Counted from the first letter of the stretch, positions 8,203-16,126 are shown. The stretch: 33,250 bases of DNA from Turicimonas muris (GCF_002221595.1 NZ_NHMP01000015.1:1-33250); one strand, 5' to 3'. Notes: generated from the letters alone by a model not told the origin. Numbers and translations are program-made.

Positions 8203-8914
8203 TTCCTTTCTCTTTTCTCTTCAGGGTAAGAATGCGTTCGACCTTACGGACATTGGCGCAAAGCTTTTTATCCGAGCACTTTCCGCAATGTCCAAGTACA
8301 TGACACTCTTTGAAATTGAATCCGCGCTTATCCCAAACTGCAGCCTTCAAGGCTTCCTGCTGCTTATTCCATTCTTCGGAGGCAACCCGTACCGTGTCAA
8401 AGATAGGTCCGGTTTCCGTTACAAACAGAATTTGGATTAATGACAGTTCAGTAAATTCCTCTTGCAGCCGGAATAAAAGTACCGAGCCTAATTGAAAGAG
8501 GTCTAGGCCGCCTTCTAAAGCTTTCTTGGAAAACCGAAGCCAGATTTTGTTTGCTGAGCCTTTAACCATTACATCCTTGATCTGAAGCTCTCTCTTCAGA
8601 TTTTGAATGATGAGGTACAACAGTTCATCATTATCCTCGCACCCGACAACATTAAGCTGCATGGCCAAAGGCTGACTTCCGACCAGTTCATTGACGTCCT
8701 TTCCTACCAGATAGACCCCGCTGTCAAATTCAGACGGAGACTCAGAAAAGGTCAGGAAAGACTGTTCAGGATTCTCGCCCAAATCAACGGCAGTATTTCC
8801 TTTCAGCACAAAGTTAGATCGTGTTGAGAAAGAAGCTTCTTGTTCTTTTGTAATCGGGCAGCCGCCTTTTTTTGCTTGAGCCAGCAGCGAATCCCAAACA
8901 TTCCGTCTTTCCAT
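8195..8914 (-). CDS. Unrecognised protein with C-terminal cysteine motif (CX5CX2CX5C)
   Basis: 239 residues, soluble, no signal peptide or membrane helix. I do not recognise the family. The C-terminus holds Cys204, Cys210, Cys213 and Cys219, spaced CX5CX2CX5C between basic stretches, which suits an iron-sulphur cluster or other metal. The body (about 60-185) looks like a compact alpha/beta domain. The start follows the activator stop by one base, and the stop overlaps the CooC-like start by eight bases, indicating tight translational coupling. Placed between a redox activator and a metallochaperone, it could be an electron donor, a scaffold or a cluster carrier. A distant relation to acetyl-CoA synthase accessory proteins is possible but unsupported. 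Confidence 0.75.
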   Translation of the reverse strand: MERRNVWDSLLAQAKKGGCPITKEQEASFSTRSNFVLKGNTAVDLGENPEQSFLTFSESPSEFDSGVYLVGKDVNELVGSQPLAMQLNVVGCEDNDELLYLIIQNLKRELQIKDVMVKGSANKIWLRFSKKALEGGLDLFQLGSVLLFRLQEEFTELSLIQILFVTETGPIFDTVRVASEEWNKQQEALKAAVWDKRGFNFKECHVLGHCGKCSDKKLCANVRKVERILTLKRKEKGNE

Positions 8915-8915
8915 G

Positions 8916-9725
8916 CTATGCCTTCTTTAATGCTTTTTCTTTTGCAAACAATGCTGCGCCTAAAGCTCCGGCAAGCTGAGGATCGCCGTCCATATGGCCG
9001 AGCTTCATCTTCAGTCTCTTTTCCAAAGCTTTTTGAAGCGCCTTATTCTGTGCACAGCCGCCGGTTAGAACCACATCTTCCTCGATGCCGACTTTATAGG
9101 CCATGCCGTGAATTCGGCGGGCAATCGATTCATGGATGCCGGCAGCAATATCAGGCAGCGGAACGTCATTGTTAACCAAGGAGATAACTTCCGATTCCGC
9201 AGATACGCTGCACTGCTTAGAAATAGCACAAGGTTTGTCAGACTTTAAAGCCTCTGCCGCCAAATCTTCCAAACTTAAATCCAACACGCGGCCCATGACT
9301 TCAAAGAATCTGCCGGTACCGGCCGAGCACTTATCATTCATTTGGAATTCCAATACTCGGCCTGTTTCATCAACAGAAATGACTTTGCAGTCCTGACCGC
9401 CGATATCGATAATGGTGCGAGTTGTCGGCCGCAAATAGGTTGCTCCGCGGGCATGGCAGGAAATCTCAGAGATCTCTTCGTTGATATTCTCAACGGATCC
9501 TCGGCCGTAGCCGGTAGCTACCACGTAGGCATCCTTCGGGAAACCCGTTGCCGGATCGACTTCATTAATTCCGGCTTTCTGTATGGCTTCTGCTAAAGCG
9601 TGTTCCATCGTCTTTTTCGGGCCTCTGGAAGAACGCACGATGGAGCTCCCGAGAATCCTTTCAGATTCATCCATAATGACAACCTTGCCGGTTGTCGAGC
9701 CTAAGTCACAACCTATAAACAGCAT
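8916..9725 (-). CDS. 2-hydroxyacyl-CoA dehydratase activator-like ATPase (HgdC/BcrA-type)
   Basis: 269 residues, ASKHA fold of the BadF/BadG/BcrA/BcrD family, homologous to HgdC and to the reductase of double-cubane cluster proteins. GCDLGSTTGK (5-14) and DIGGQDCK (107-114) are the two phosphate-binding loops. Cys133 (NDKCSAGTG) and Cys172 (SKQCSVSAE) are the ligands that hold a [4Fe-4S] cluster between two monomers. Their spacing of 39 equals that of Acidaminococcus HgdC. The protein couples ATP hydrolysis to injection of a very low-potential electron into the partner enzyme. AAAGG precedes the ATG. It lies downstream of both enzyme subunits in the operon. Confidence 0.9.
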   Translation of the reverse strand: MLFIGCDLGSTTGKVVIMDESERILGSSIVRSSRGPKKTMEHALAEAIQKAGINEVDPATGFPKDAYVVATGYGRGSVENINEEISEISCHARGATYLRPTTRTIIDIGGQDCKVISVDETGRVLEFQMNDKCSAGTGRFFEVMGRVLDLSLEDLAAEALKSDKPCAISKQCSVSAESEVISLVNNDVPLPDIAAGIHESIARRIHGMAYKVGIEEDVVLTGGCAQNKALQKALEKRLKMKLGHMDGDPQLAGALGAALFAKEKALKKA

Positions 9726-9759
9726 TTCGCACCTTTCTTATTTCTTGATATCTTCTTTA

Positions 9760-11073
9760 TTATTTCTTGGCATTCTTCTCGAAGCCGTTGGCACTCAAGA
9801 AGTTCGAAATATCGTTCTTAACTTTCTCGATCGGAGTAAAGCGTTCATCGAACAAGCTTGTAGTCAAAGTCAGAAGAGGAACCTTCATGTCTTTGCAAAC
9901 TTTCTTCATGAACTGGTTAATACCAGCCTGATCCTTATGTCCCATGTGTCCGGAGAACAACACGGCATCAATGTTGTAGTCCTGGATAGCCTGAGTCAAA
10001 TCGTCAACAACAACGTCAACCCAGCCTCTTCCCTGACGAATCATCGGAACTTCAGCGACATTTCTGCGGGCCAAACCGAAGAGCATAGATTCTTCCGTAG
10101 AAGTATCGACCGGAGTATACGGACTCAAACCTTGGAAGGAGTTAACCACAACGGCATTCCATTCTTCGGCAAGCCAATTTCCGAGTTTTTCGCCCCAGAG
10201 CGGATTCAAGTCAGGCCAGAACAATCTGATTTTTTCGTTCATGACCGGGCCCACGCCTTTTTCGACGTTAGCCTTAGCAACATCGCGAACGGCTGCCATC
10301 AAACCGGTAGCTCTCGGATCGCCTGCCGGCAAATGCTGAGTTAACGCCCAGAAAACGTCGCCGATTACAAAGGACGGCATCGGAGCCGGAGATGCCTTCA
10401 TGTATTCGTTGACTTCTTTCCAAATTTCATACTGTTTATTGGTTTCTTCAACCACTGCTTTGACTTTTTCGAAGTCATACTTAGCGCCGGTATTCTTCTC
10501 GATGAAGCCAATCATTTCTTTGAGCTGCTTGGCTACATATTCGAAGTCTTTATCTGTATGACCATAGCTTGGGTCGATGGTATAGACAGGAACGCCTTTC
10601 AAGAATTCAGAGCGGGCAAATGCCTGGTGAAGCATCAGTTGTCCGTCGCACGGTTCAGCCATAGCAACGAAGCAATCGGGACGCGGATGGAGTCTGTTTT
10701 CCATGGAATAGACGGCATATCGAACCAAAGAGCACATCTTGTCGTCCAAATTGAACTTGTCGCATTCTTTAGCGTCGGCATAATCAGTCAAGCCAAGATG
10801 GAACATCAAATCGAATACGGGGTTGTAATAAACCACACCCATACCCGCGAGGATTTCCTGGCAGTTGCCGTACCAAGTGCACATCAAAGGCTTCTTGTTT
10901 TCGAAAGCGTCAATCATTTTTTCGTTGTGATCTTTCATTAACTGAACCACAGCGATCTGAACCGGATTTCTTTGTTCTTCCGGAAGAGACTCGAAGAACT
11001 TCAACACACCTTCTAATCTGTCTCTGTATTCTTTGGTTCTTTCGACACCGGTTAATTGGGATAAATCAGCCAT
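9760..11073 (-). CDS. 2-hydroxyacyl-CoA dehydratase/benzoyl-CoA reductase family subunit, longer subunit
   Basis: 437 residues of the HgdA/HgdB/BcrB/BcrC family, whose members bind a [4Fe-4S] or double-cubane cluster through three cysteines and receive electrons from the activator. Cysteines occur at 65, 71, 104, 114, 134 and 142. In the C-terminal domain, where related subunits carry the late cysteine ligand, this protein reads SGHMGHKDQAG, with His376 and His379 and no cysteine. The cluster may be altered, or this subunit may be non-catalytic. A strong AGGAG precedes the ATG, 15 bases after the upstream subunit. No CoA-transferase, dehydrogenase or Etf gene is near, so a classical amino-acid fermentation role is not supported. 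Confidence 0.85.
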   Translation of the reverse strand: MADLSQLTGVERTKEYRDRLEGVLKFFESLPEEQRNPVQIAVVQLMKDHNEKMIDAFENKKPLMCTWYGNCQEILAGMGVVYYNPVFDLMFHLGLTDYADAKECDKFNLDDKMCSLVRYAVYSMENRLHPRPDCFVAMAEPCDGQLMLHQAFARSEFLKGVPVYTIDPSYGHTDKDFEYVAKQLKEMIGFIEKNTGAKYDFEKVKAVVEETNKQYEIWKEVNEYMKASPAPMPSFVIGDVFWALTQHLPAGDPRATGLMAAVRDVAKANVEKGVGPVMNEKIRLFWPDLNPLWGEKLGNWLAEEWNAVVVNSFQGLSPYTPVDTSTEESMLFGLARRNVAEVPMIRQGRGWVDVVVDDLTQAIQDYNIDAVLFSGHMGHKDQAGINQFMKKVCKDMKVPLLTLTTSLFDERFTPIEKVKNDISNFLSANGFEKNAKK

Positions 11074-11088
11074 TATTCTTCTCCTGGA

Positions 11089-12243
11089 TTAGAGGTTCTT
11101 TTGAGATTTCAGACTTTCAACAAAGGCCTGAACACGAGTTCTAATCTGTCCTTGGGAATCCGGGACATAATCGACTTCTAATTCAAGACCCGGGATACCT
11201 TTTTCTGCCAAATATCCGCGCATGAGGTACTGCTCAAAAGCCCACATATCGCACATGTAAATGCGTGAGGAAATAACCCCGTCAACTTTATAATCTTCAA
11301 CTAGCTTGCCAAGCTGGTCAAGTCTTTCGTCTTGGGTGTGCATTTGACGGGTAGCGGCCGGCATTTCATCAAAGTAATAATCGATGATGGCGTCCAACGG
11401 AGCCTTTTCTTCATCAATCAGGACTGCGGAAGAACGGCTGCCGAAACCGAGGTTATCTACGACAATTTGTCCGCCTTGGTTTTCCAAGAGTTCAAAAAAT
11501 TCCTGACTGTCAGCATGACCGCCTGTATAGAGGAGGCGAATAGCAGGTTTGTACTGCGGTCCTTGTGCTTTAAGTTCGGCAATAAGCTCCTTAAGCAATT
11601 CGTTGTAGTCTTCCAAAGGCATGGAGATGCCGGCCATCATCACGGCAATTAATTCAGAGCCTTTGAGGTAGACTTCATCGCCTTTTTGCATTTCATAAAG
11701 TTCGGCCTGAAGGCGGCGTGTTTCATTATGAAGCTTGATGGCTTTTCTGAGGTCCTCGTCAGTGATCTTGACGCCGAACTTTTCTTCGGTAGCTTTGATG
11801 TATTTTTCGATTTCTTCTCTATAGAAGGCCTTAGCGAGATCTCCGCGCTTCTTAGGAATATAGATAAAGTGATAAACAGGATTTCCGGGGACGGTCAGCC
11901 AGTTATCATAAATACGGCGAGCATGGTCGCAGCTGTTATAAAAGACTGCTCCGTCAAGGAAGTCGAGTTGGTCATCCAAGATTTGGTTGTAAGTATGACG
12001 AACATAATTACAAGCTAAATTGCGGAAGAATGCATCAGCGTATTCCGTTCCGTCGGAACCTGTTCCGCGAATGAAATACGGAACTGCACCGGCAGCCGTA
12101 ATAATTTCAAGCGGAGTTTCCTGATATAAAAAACCGACGACTTTCTTGCCGTTTCCTTTTGCTTTCTGAAGAATAGGATTATTTAAGGCCGTGGCAGCTT
12201 CCATCAATGGCTTTAGAGCTTTAGGTCTGTCTACATTTTGCAT
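11089..12243 (-). CDS. 2-hydroxyacyl-CoA dehydratase/benzoyl-CoA reductase family subunit, shorter subunit
   Basis: 384 residues, same family. The three expected cluster ligands are visible: Cys78 (RNLACNY), Cys105 (YNSCDH) and Cys331 (IYMCDMW). The early GFLYQETPLEI stretch (37-47) and the VDGVIS strand before Cys331 are family features. It is the first gene of the operon, with AAGGAG seven bases before the ATG. With the 437-residue subunit it should form the heterodimeric enzyme acting on an acyl-CoA or, as in double-cubane proteins, on a small molecule without CoA. The substrate cannot be inferred from sequence. Confidence 0.88.
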   Translation of the reverse strand: MQNVDRPKALKPLMEAATALNNPILQKAKGNGKKVVGFLYQETPLEIITAAGAVPYFIRGTGSDGTEYADAFFRNLACNYVRHTYNQILDDQLDFLDGAVFYNSCDHARRIYDNWLTVPGNPVYHFIYIPKKRGDLAKAFYREEIEKYIKATEEKFGVKITDEDLRKAIKLHNETRRLQAELYEMQKGDEVYLKGSELIAVMMAGISMPLEDYNELLKELIAELKAQGPQYKPAIRLLYTGGHADSQEFFELLENQGGQIVVDNLGFGSRSSAVLIDEEKAPLDAIIDYYFDEMPAATRQMHTQDERLDQLGKLVEDYKVDGVISSRIYMCDMWAFEQYLMRGYLAEKGIPGLELEVDYVPDSQGQIRTRVQAFVESLKSQKNL

Positions 12244-12302
12244 TGACGCTCTCCTTGAGATGAGGCTAATTAGATTTGTAAGCTTTTAACAAGCTACTAT
12301 CC

Positions 12303-12345
12303 AATATAAAGCACACGTCTGAAAAACTCTGTTAACTGACTAACA
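12303..12345 (-). promoter_or_regulatory. Crp-type operator and class II promoter of the dehydratase-like operon
   Basis: A perfect dyad TGTTA-ACTGAC-TAACA occupies 12330-12345. A minus-strand TATATT -10 at 12308-12303 predicts a start near 12296, which puts the dyad centre at -41.5. The -35 position reads CAGAGT, so activation is needed. A weaker TTGTA-N6-TAACA lies at 12276-12291, inside the predicted leader. Confidence 0.55.
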
Positions 12346-12436
12346 CTACTTTTTTATCCGCAGGAAAACCCCCGTTTGCCGTGAATAAACTCCTGCTGGG
12401 CTAAGGTCGGCAGCTTATCCTTTAAGCACCAGAGTG

Positions 12437-13255
12437 CGCCCAACATGCGCGCCTCATGGATTACAGCTTTTTCGAACTGTACTTTCGAGGTAATCCAAAA
12501 GTCATCGAAACCGTTATCAACGGCATTCTCAAGCAACTCGATATTCCACAAGTAAATATCAAAGCGGTTATCACGCAGGAACGGGTTCTTACAGTCGAAA
12601 AACGAAATGCATGTCTTAATGCTGTCGCTTCAGATGCAAAAGCCAAGTTAATTAATTTTGAAGTGCAAAGGCCAGACAGAGTTCTCTTTCAAGGGAGCTC
12701 GGCATTAAAGTTCTTTGCTAGGTACAACTAATCTCACAAGCGGAGAAGATTTTGACAAACTTCCGGATACCCATGTTATCTTTATTCTAGAGTATGACTT
12801 GAAAAATCAAGGACTTCCTGCCTACCAAGTTAAAAGGACCTTTTTGGAGGACAATTCGGATTTTGATGACGGAACTAGATTCATTTTTGTTAACGGAACT
12901 TACCGTGGTAGTGATCCTATCGGAGAGCTGATGAACGATTTCAATGCGGAAGGAGCTGAGCCTTGAAAAGGCCATTGAAATTGCAAAAAATATGCTTAGA
13001 TTCGAGGATCCTTTAGAAAAAATTGTACTTATAACTGGCTTGACCTTACAGCAAGTGCAAAATATCCAACATTCTCTTCAAAGCCCGATGTGATTAAAAC
13101 GGAAAAGCTATGAAGAAGTCTTTGCAAAAAGTGCAAGAAGCCAAGAAATAGCTGCAAAATCAATCAAGGTCGCAAACAATCTTTTCAGGATATGGGATTT
13201 TTCTTTGGAAAGAGATTGTCAGCTTCGCAGGATTAACATTGGATCAGGTCTAATC
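12437..13255 (+). pseudogene. Decayed PD-(D/E)XK nuclease-family transposase (Rpn-like)
   Basis: Segments of one protein are spread over different frames. 12456-12731 contains YFRGNPKVIETVINGILKQL and KLINFEVQR, including the nuclease core. After a frameshift near 12715, 12720-12966 has LTSGEDFDKLPDTHVIFI and GTRFIFVNGTYRGSDPIG. Next comes a C-terminal EKAIEIAKNMLR...GLTLQQV unit (from about 12963). A second, more decayed copy of that unit (about 13160-13255, ending GLTLDQV) follows in shifted frames. I recall this order from nuclease-type transposases common in gut bacteria. Several frameshifts and stops mean no intact product. A minus-strand frame at 12354-12551 is a shadow. Confidence 0.65.
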
Positions 13256-13489
13256 TTCTCAAAAATCGCTTGTTGCCTTGGAATAACATATTCCTCTCTC
13301 AAAGACTGCTATTTCTCAACTTTTTTCTGCAAAGCTTCCTTAATTTTCTATCTATGAGAGAGTCCTTACAGTGAAAGTAGGCGGAATATTGAGAGAAGTG
13401 GATGATCTGGTGCCGTTACTTATTTTCTAAATGAACGCAACTTTTGCCTCAAGAAAAACCTTCCTAGAAATCTCATAACTTCTGAGTAG

Positions 13490-13532
13490 CGTTAACTATT
13501 TAACGGTTTTTGTCTCCAAGCTGAGGAACAAT
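13490..13532 (+). promoter_or_regulatory. Crp-type operator and promoter of porin 1
   Basis: The dyad CGTTA-ACTATT-TAACG lies at 13490-13505 (a perfect 6-bp inverted repeat CGTTAA/TTAACG). An AACAAT -10 candidate at 13527-13532 gives a start near 13539, again -41.5 from the dyad centre. The stretch 13256-13489 otherwise holds only transposase debris. A GTTTTT follows the dyad, so a weak terminator is an alternative reading. Confidence 0.45.
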
Positions 13533-13617
13533 GAATTATCTGTTTTCCATCTAACACAGTCGAAAAATAAGAAAGTGGAAAATAAGAACTATGACTACTC
13601 AAACCAAGGAGTTAAAA

Positions 13618-14736
13618 ATGAAATTAAAGACTCTTGCATTACTTTGTTCCTCCGCAATTTGCTCTGCAGCATTTGCCGGAAATGTTGAAATCTATGGTGC
13701 AGTTGACGAATATGTAGCCGTCAACGCTACAGGCGGCGAATGGAAAACAGCTATTAAGAGCGGCGGACTTTCTGCTTCTCACTGGGGTCTTAAAGGAACC
13801 GAGGATCTTGGCAACGGCGTAGAAGTTTTCTTCAATTTAGACAACGCATTCTTAGCCGATAACGGCAGCGCTACATTCGGAAATGACGGAAAAGCCTTCA
13901 GCCGTGAAGCTAACGTCGGTGTCCGCGGCAAATACGGTCAATTATCCTTCGGCCGTCAATACACTCCGCACTTCTTAGTATTTGCTATGTTTGATCCGAC
14001 AGAATTGAGTCTCGGATCCTCAGACTCTCCATATTTCTTCCCGGGTTCAGCAGCTGTTACAGGTCAAGACGGCAGTTTAGTACGTGCCGACAACTCCTTG
14101 ATGTATGTTCTTCCGACACCATTCGGGCTTACTAATTTCTTCTATGTCGCTTTGGGTGAACATACGAATGCTGCCGGAACGCAAGACTCCAACAGCAAAG
14201 GCAATATCTACAACTACGCTGCTAAGTTTGATCATGGGAACTTCTCCATCATGGGCAGCTACTTATTCCGTAAGTTCAGTCCAAGCGGACAGCCTGAAAG
14301 TTGGAACAACCAATATCTAAACTTTGCTGCCAGCTACGACTTCGGATTTACTAAGCCGGTTATTCAATTCACCAAGAAATTCAGCAGCGATGAGAAAAAA
14401 TCTGACGATTTCTGGATGGCTCAGTTAGGCACGGCAACTCCATTGTGGGGCGGCAAATGGATGGTTTCCGGTTCCTATTTAAAGAATCAAACGCAGGACA
14501 AGGCGGATGCCTGGTCACTAGGAACTAAATATGCCTATCCCTTGTCTAAACGCACTCGTCTTTACGGTGGTGTAGAAGCTGTATTCAATGACGATAATGC
14601 TGGATACGCAATTGAAGCGGGTCCAGACAGCTCCTTGCATTTCAACTTCTCCGGAGAAACTGCTTACGGCATTCCAAAGAACTTGCTCGGCAAGAACTCT
14701 GTTGAATTCTTCGTCGGTATTAACCACCAGTTCTAA
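13618..14736 (+). CDS. Gram-negative porin 1
   Basis: 372-residue outer-membrane trimeric porin of the betaproteobacterial Porin_4 type, allowing diffusion of small polar solutes. Residues 1-20 are a signal peptide ending AFA. The mature protein opens with NVEIYGAVDEY and closes with GINHQF, the terminal aromatic needed for Bam-dependent insertion; FGRQYTPH lies in the loop-3 region. The ATG behind AAGGAG (13618) is chosen over the frame's first ATG at 13591, which lacks a ribosome site and would spoil the signal peptide. It is clearly diverged from porin 2 at 19276-20355. The Crp-type dyad upstream hints at joint control with the two reductase loci. Confidence 0.92.
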   Translation: MKLKTLALLCSSAICSAAFAGNVEIYGAVDEYVAVNATGGEWKTAIKSGGLSASHWGLKGTEDLGNGVEVFFNLDNAFLADNGSATFGNDGKAFSREANVGVRGKYGQLSFGRQYTPHFLVFAMFDPTELSLGSSDSPYFFPGSAAVTGQDGSLVRADNSLMYVLPTPFGLTNFFYVALGEHTNAAGTQDSNSKGNIYNYAAKFDHGNFSIMGSYLFRKFSPSGQPESWNNQYLNFAASYDFGFTKPVIQFTKKFSSDEKKSDDFWMAQLGTATPLWGGKWMVSGSYLKNQTQDKADAWSLGTKYAYPLSKRTRLYGGVEAVFNDDNAGYAIEAGPDSSLHFNFSGETAYGIPKNLLGKNSVEFFVGINHQF

Positions 14737-14755
14737 TTTTCTTAAAATTTAGGCT

Positions 14756-14785
14756 CAAAACGCCCGTCTAGCGGGCGTTTTGCTT
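14756..14785. terminator. Bidirectional intrinsic terminator
   Basis: A perfect stem AAAACGCCCG/CGGGCGTTTT with a short loop. T-rich flanks on both sides serve porin 1 on the plus strand and the tRNA-editing gene on the minus strand. Confidence 0.85.
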
Positions 14786-14803
14786 TAATTGCTTCTGACT
14801 CGC

Positions 14804-15298
14804 TTATACCATCTGAATGGTCTTGTACTCAATACCAAGCTGCGGAAGGAGCTTACCAATAATATCTGCCACACTCATTTTCAAACTGCAATCATTGATG
14901 CACGGATGACAGTCAATGTACTCGGCTTTAAGTACATCTTCGTCAAAGATTAACTGAACGTCTTTTTCTTCATTAAAAAGAAGTCCCAGCAATGAAACAG
15001 CGCCAGCAAAAGTATTCAATTTGTTCCTTAAGTCTTCTGCACTGGCAAACGACAAATGACCGCAGCCAATTTGTTTTGCAACAGCTTTGGAATCAAAGCG
15101 TTTGTTGCTCTCCAAGACAATCAAAAAGAATTTTTTCTTATTCTTTACCAGAAGAGATTTGCAGCATAAAGAGGACAGTCCCGCGGCTATCTTTCTTCCC
15201 TCTTCCACCGTCAAAATTGGCGAATGGTCATGGATCTGACAGGGCATTTTTAACTCTTCTAGTCGTGTCAAAACTTCTTTCTTAGGATCGGAGGTCAT
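14804..15298 (-). CDS. YbaK/ProX-family aminoacyl-tRNA deacylase
   Basis: 164 residues of the YbaK/PrdX fold, which hydrolyses mischarged tRNA in trans; PrdX/ProX members clear Ala-tRNA(Pro). Lys47 in CCKSLLVKNKKK corresponds to the conserved lysine of the family, and the late DCHPCINDCSLKMSVADII segment matches the PrdX-type C-terminus (HPxxN...S.ADF) better than YbaK. The start is four bases after the MerR gene's stop, so the two are cotranscribed. The pairing of a ligand-sensing MerR protein with a tRNA editor is unusual. Confidence 0.85.
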   Translation of the reverse strand: MTSDPKKEVLTRLEELKMPCQIHDHSPILTVEEGRKIAAGLSSLCCKSLLVKNKKKFFLIVLESNKRFDSKAVAKQIGCGHLSFASAEDLRNKLNTFAGAVSLLGLLFNEEKDVQLIFDEDVLKAEYIDCHPCINDCSLKMSVADIIGKLLPQLGIEYKTIQMV

Positions 15299-15302
15299 TC
15301 TT

Positions 15303-16085
15303 CTAGCTTACCGGGATCATTAGTTTGAAATAGGCCTCTTTCTTATTAGAGGAGAGCACCTCCAAAACATTAAAACACAGAATGTTGCCGTCAACGGAAA
15401 AACCTGAATCACCAATTTCTCTGATGACCGTGCAGGCCGCTTTGCGCCTAGCTTCAAAGTCTCCTCTGCCGTACCAGACAGCAAATTGACCTTTCTTTAT
15501 TTTTATTTTGGTACTTAAGTCAACCGTGTCTTTTAAGAAAAGCAACCCCAAGATTACAAGGCGTTCTTCTTTAGCGGCATTTGAATCGAAAAGGATTCCG
15601 AATACAGGAGTCGGGACCGGAAAGGTCAAAGTTTTTTCTAGGACTGTACTGTAGTCGCCGTCCGAGGAGATTTCCTGCGGTTCTGTTTTCACAAGCAGGA
15701 AGCTTTGTTTTGAGTTTTTCTGAACCATTAAAGAGTCAAGAGGAGCTTCCACCGTTTCTACTGCCAACTCACCCAGTTCTTTCAGAAAAACTCTTTCTAT
15801 TTCTAACTTAGAAATTTGATCTTCTATCTTCTCTGAGGCTTGTATTAAAGAACATCCATTCTTTTTATTGGTTCCGGTCTGACAAAGGACCTCAATTTCT
15901 TTTAATGAGGCTCCGGAGTCTTTTAAAAAAGAAAGGAAATGAAAGTCCATTAACTTGGAGTAGGAATAATTTCGATAACCGTTCTTTAAAACCTGATCTG
16001 GCTTGAGTAAACCAAGCTTATCGTAATGGAACAGAGTTTCTTTTGTTGTGCTGCAAAGCTTTGCAAACTCTTGAGTCTTAAACAT
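15303..16085 (-). CDS. MerR-family regulator with GyrI-like ligand-binding domain
   Basis: 260 residues. The N-terminal MerR winged helix (KTQEFAKLCSTTKETLFHYDKLGLL, given as residues 3-27) is followed by a coiled coil (about 75-110) and a C-terminal GyrI-like/BmrR-type domain (about 125-260) that usually binds hydrophobic cations or other small ligands. MerR proteins untwist promoters with long spacers to activate transcription. A perfect dyad just upstream (16105-16126) suggests autoregulation. It is the first gene of a two-gene operon with the tRNA deacylase. Confidence 0.88.
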   Translation of the reverse strand: MFKTQEFAKLCSTTKETLFHYDKLGLLKPDQVLKNGYRNYSYSKLMDFHFLSFLKDSGASLKEIEVLCQTGTNKKNGCSLIQASEKIEDQISKLEIERVFLKELGELAVETVEAPLDSLMVQKNSKQSFLLVKTEPQEISSDGDYSTVLEKTLTFPVPTPVFGILFDSNAAKEERLVILGLLFLKDTVDLSTKIKIKKGQFAVWYGRGDFEARRKAACTVIREIGDSGFSVDGNILCFNVLEVLSSNKKEAYFKLMIPVS

Positions 16086-16104
16086 GATTCTGCCAAAGAA
16101 TAGT

Positions 16105-16126
16105 GTTGGTTCAGAGTTTAACCAAC
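16105..16126 (-). promoter_or_regulatory. MerR-type operator and promoter
   Basis: A perfect inverted repeat GTTGGTT-N8-AACCAAC (22 bp) begins 20 bases before the MerR ATG. On the minus strand, TTGGTT within it and TATTCT downstream form a promoter with a 17-base spacer, so the dyad overlaps the promoter as in BmrR-type autoregulation. Confidence 0.6.

Noticed and set aside
12354-12551. 65-codon minus-strand frame
   Set aside because: Antisense shadow of the decayed transposase.
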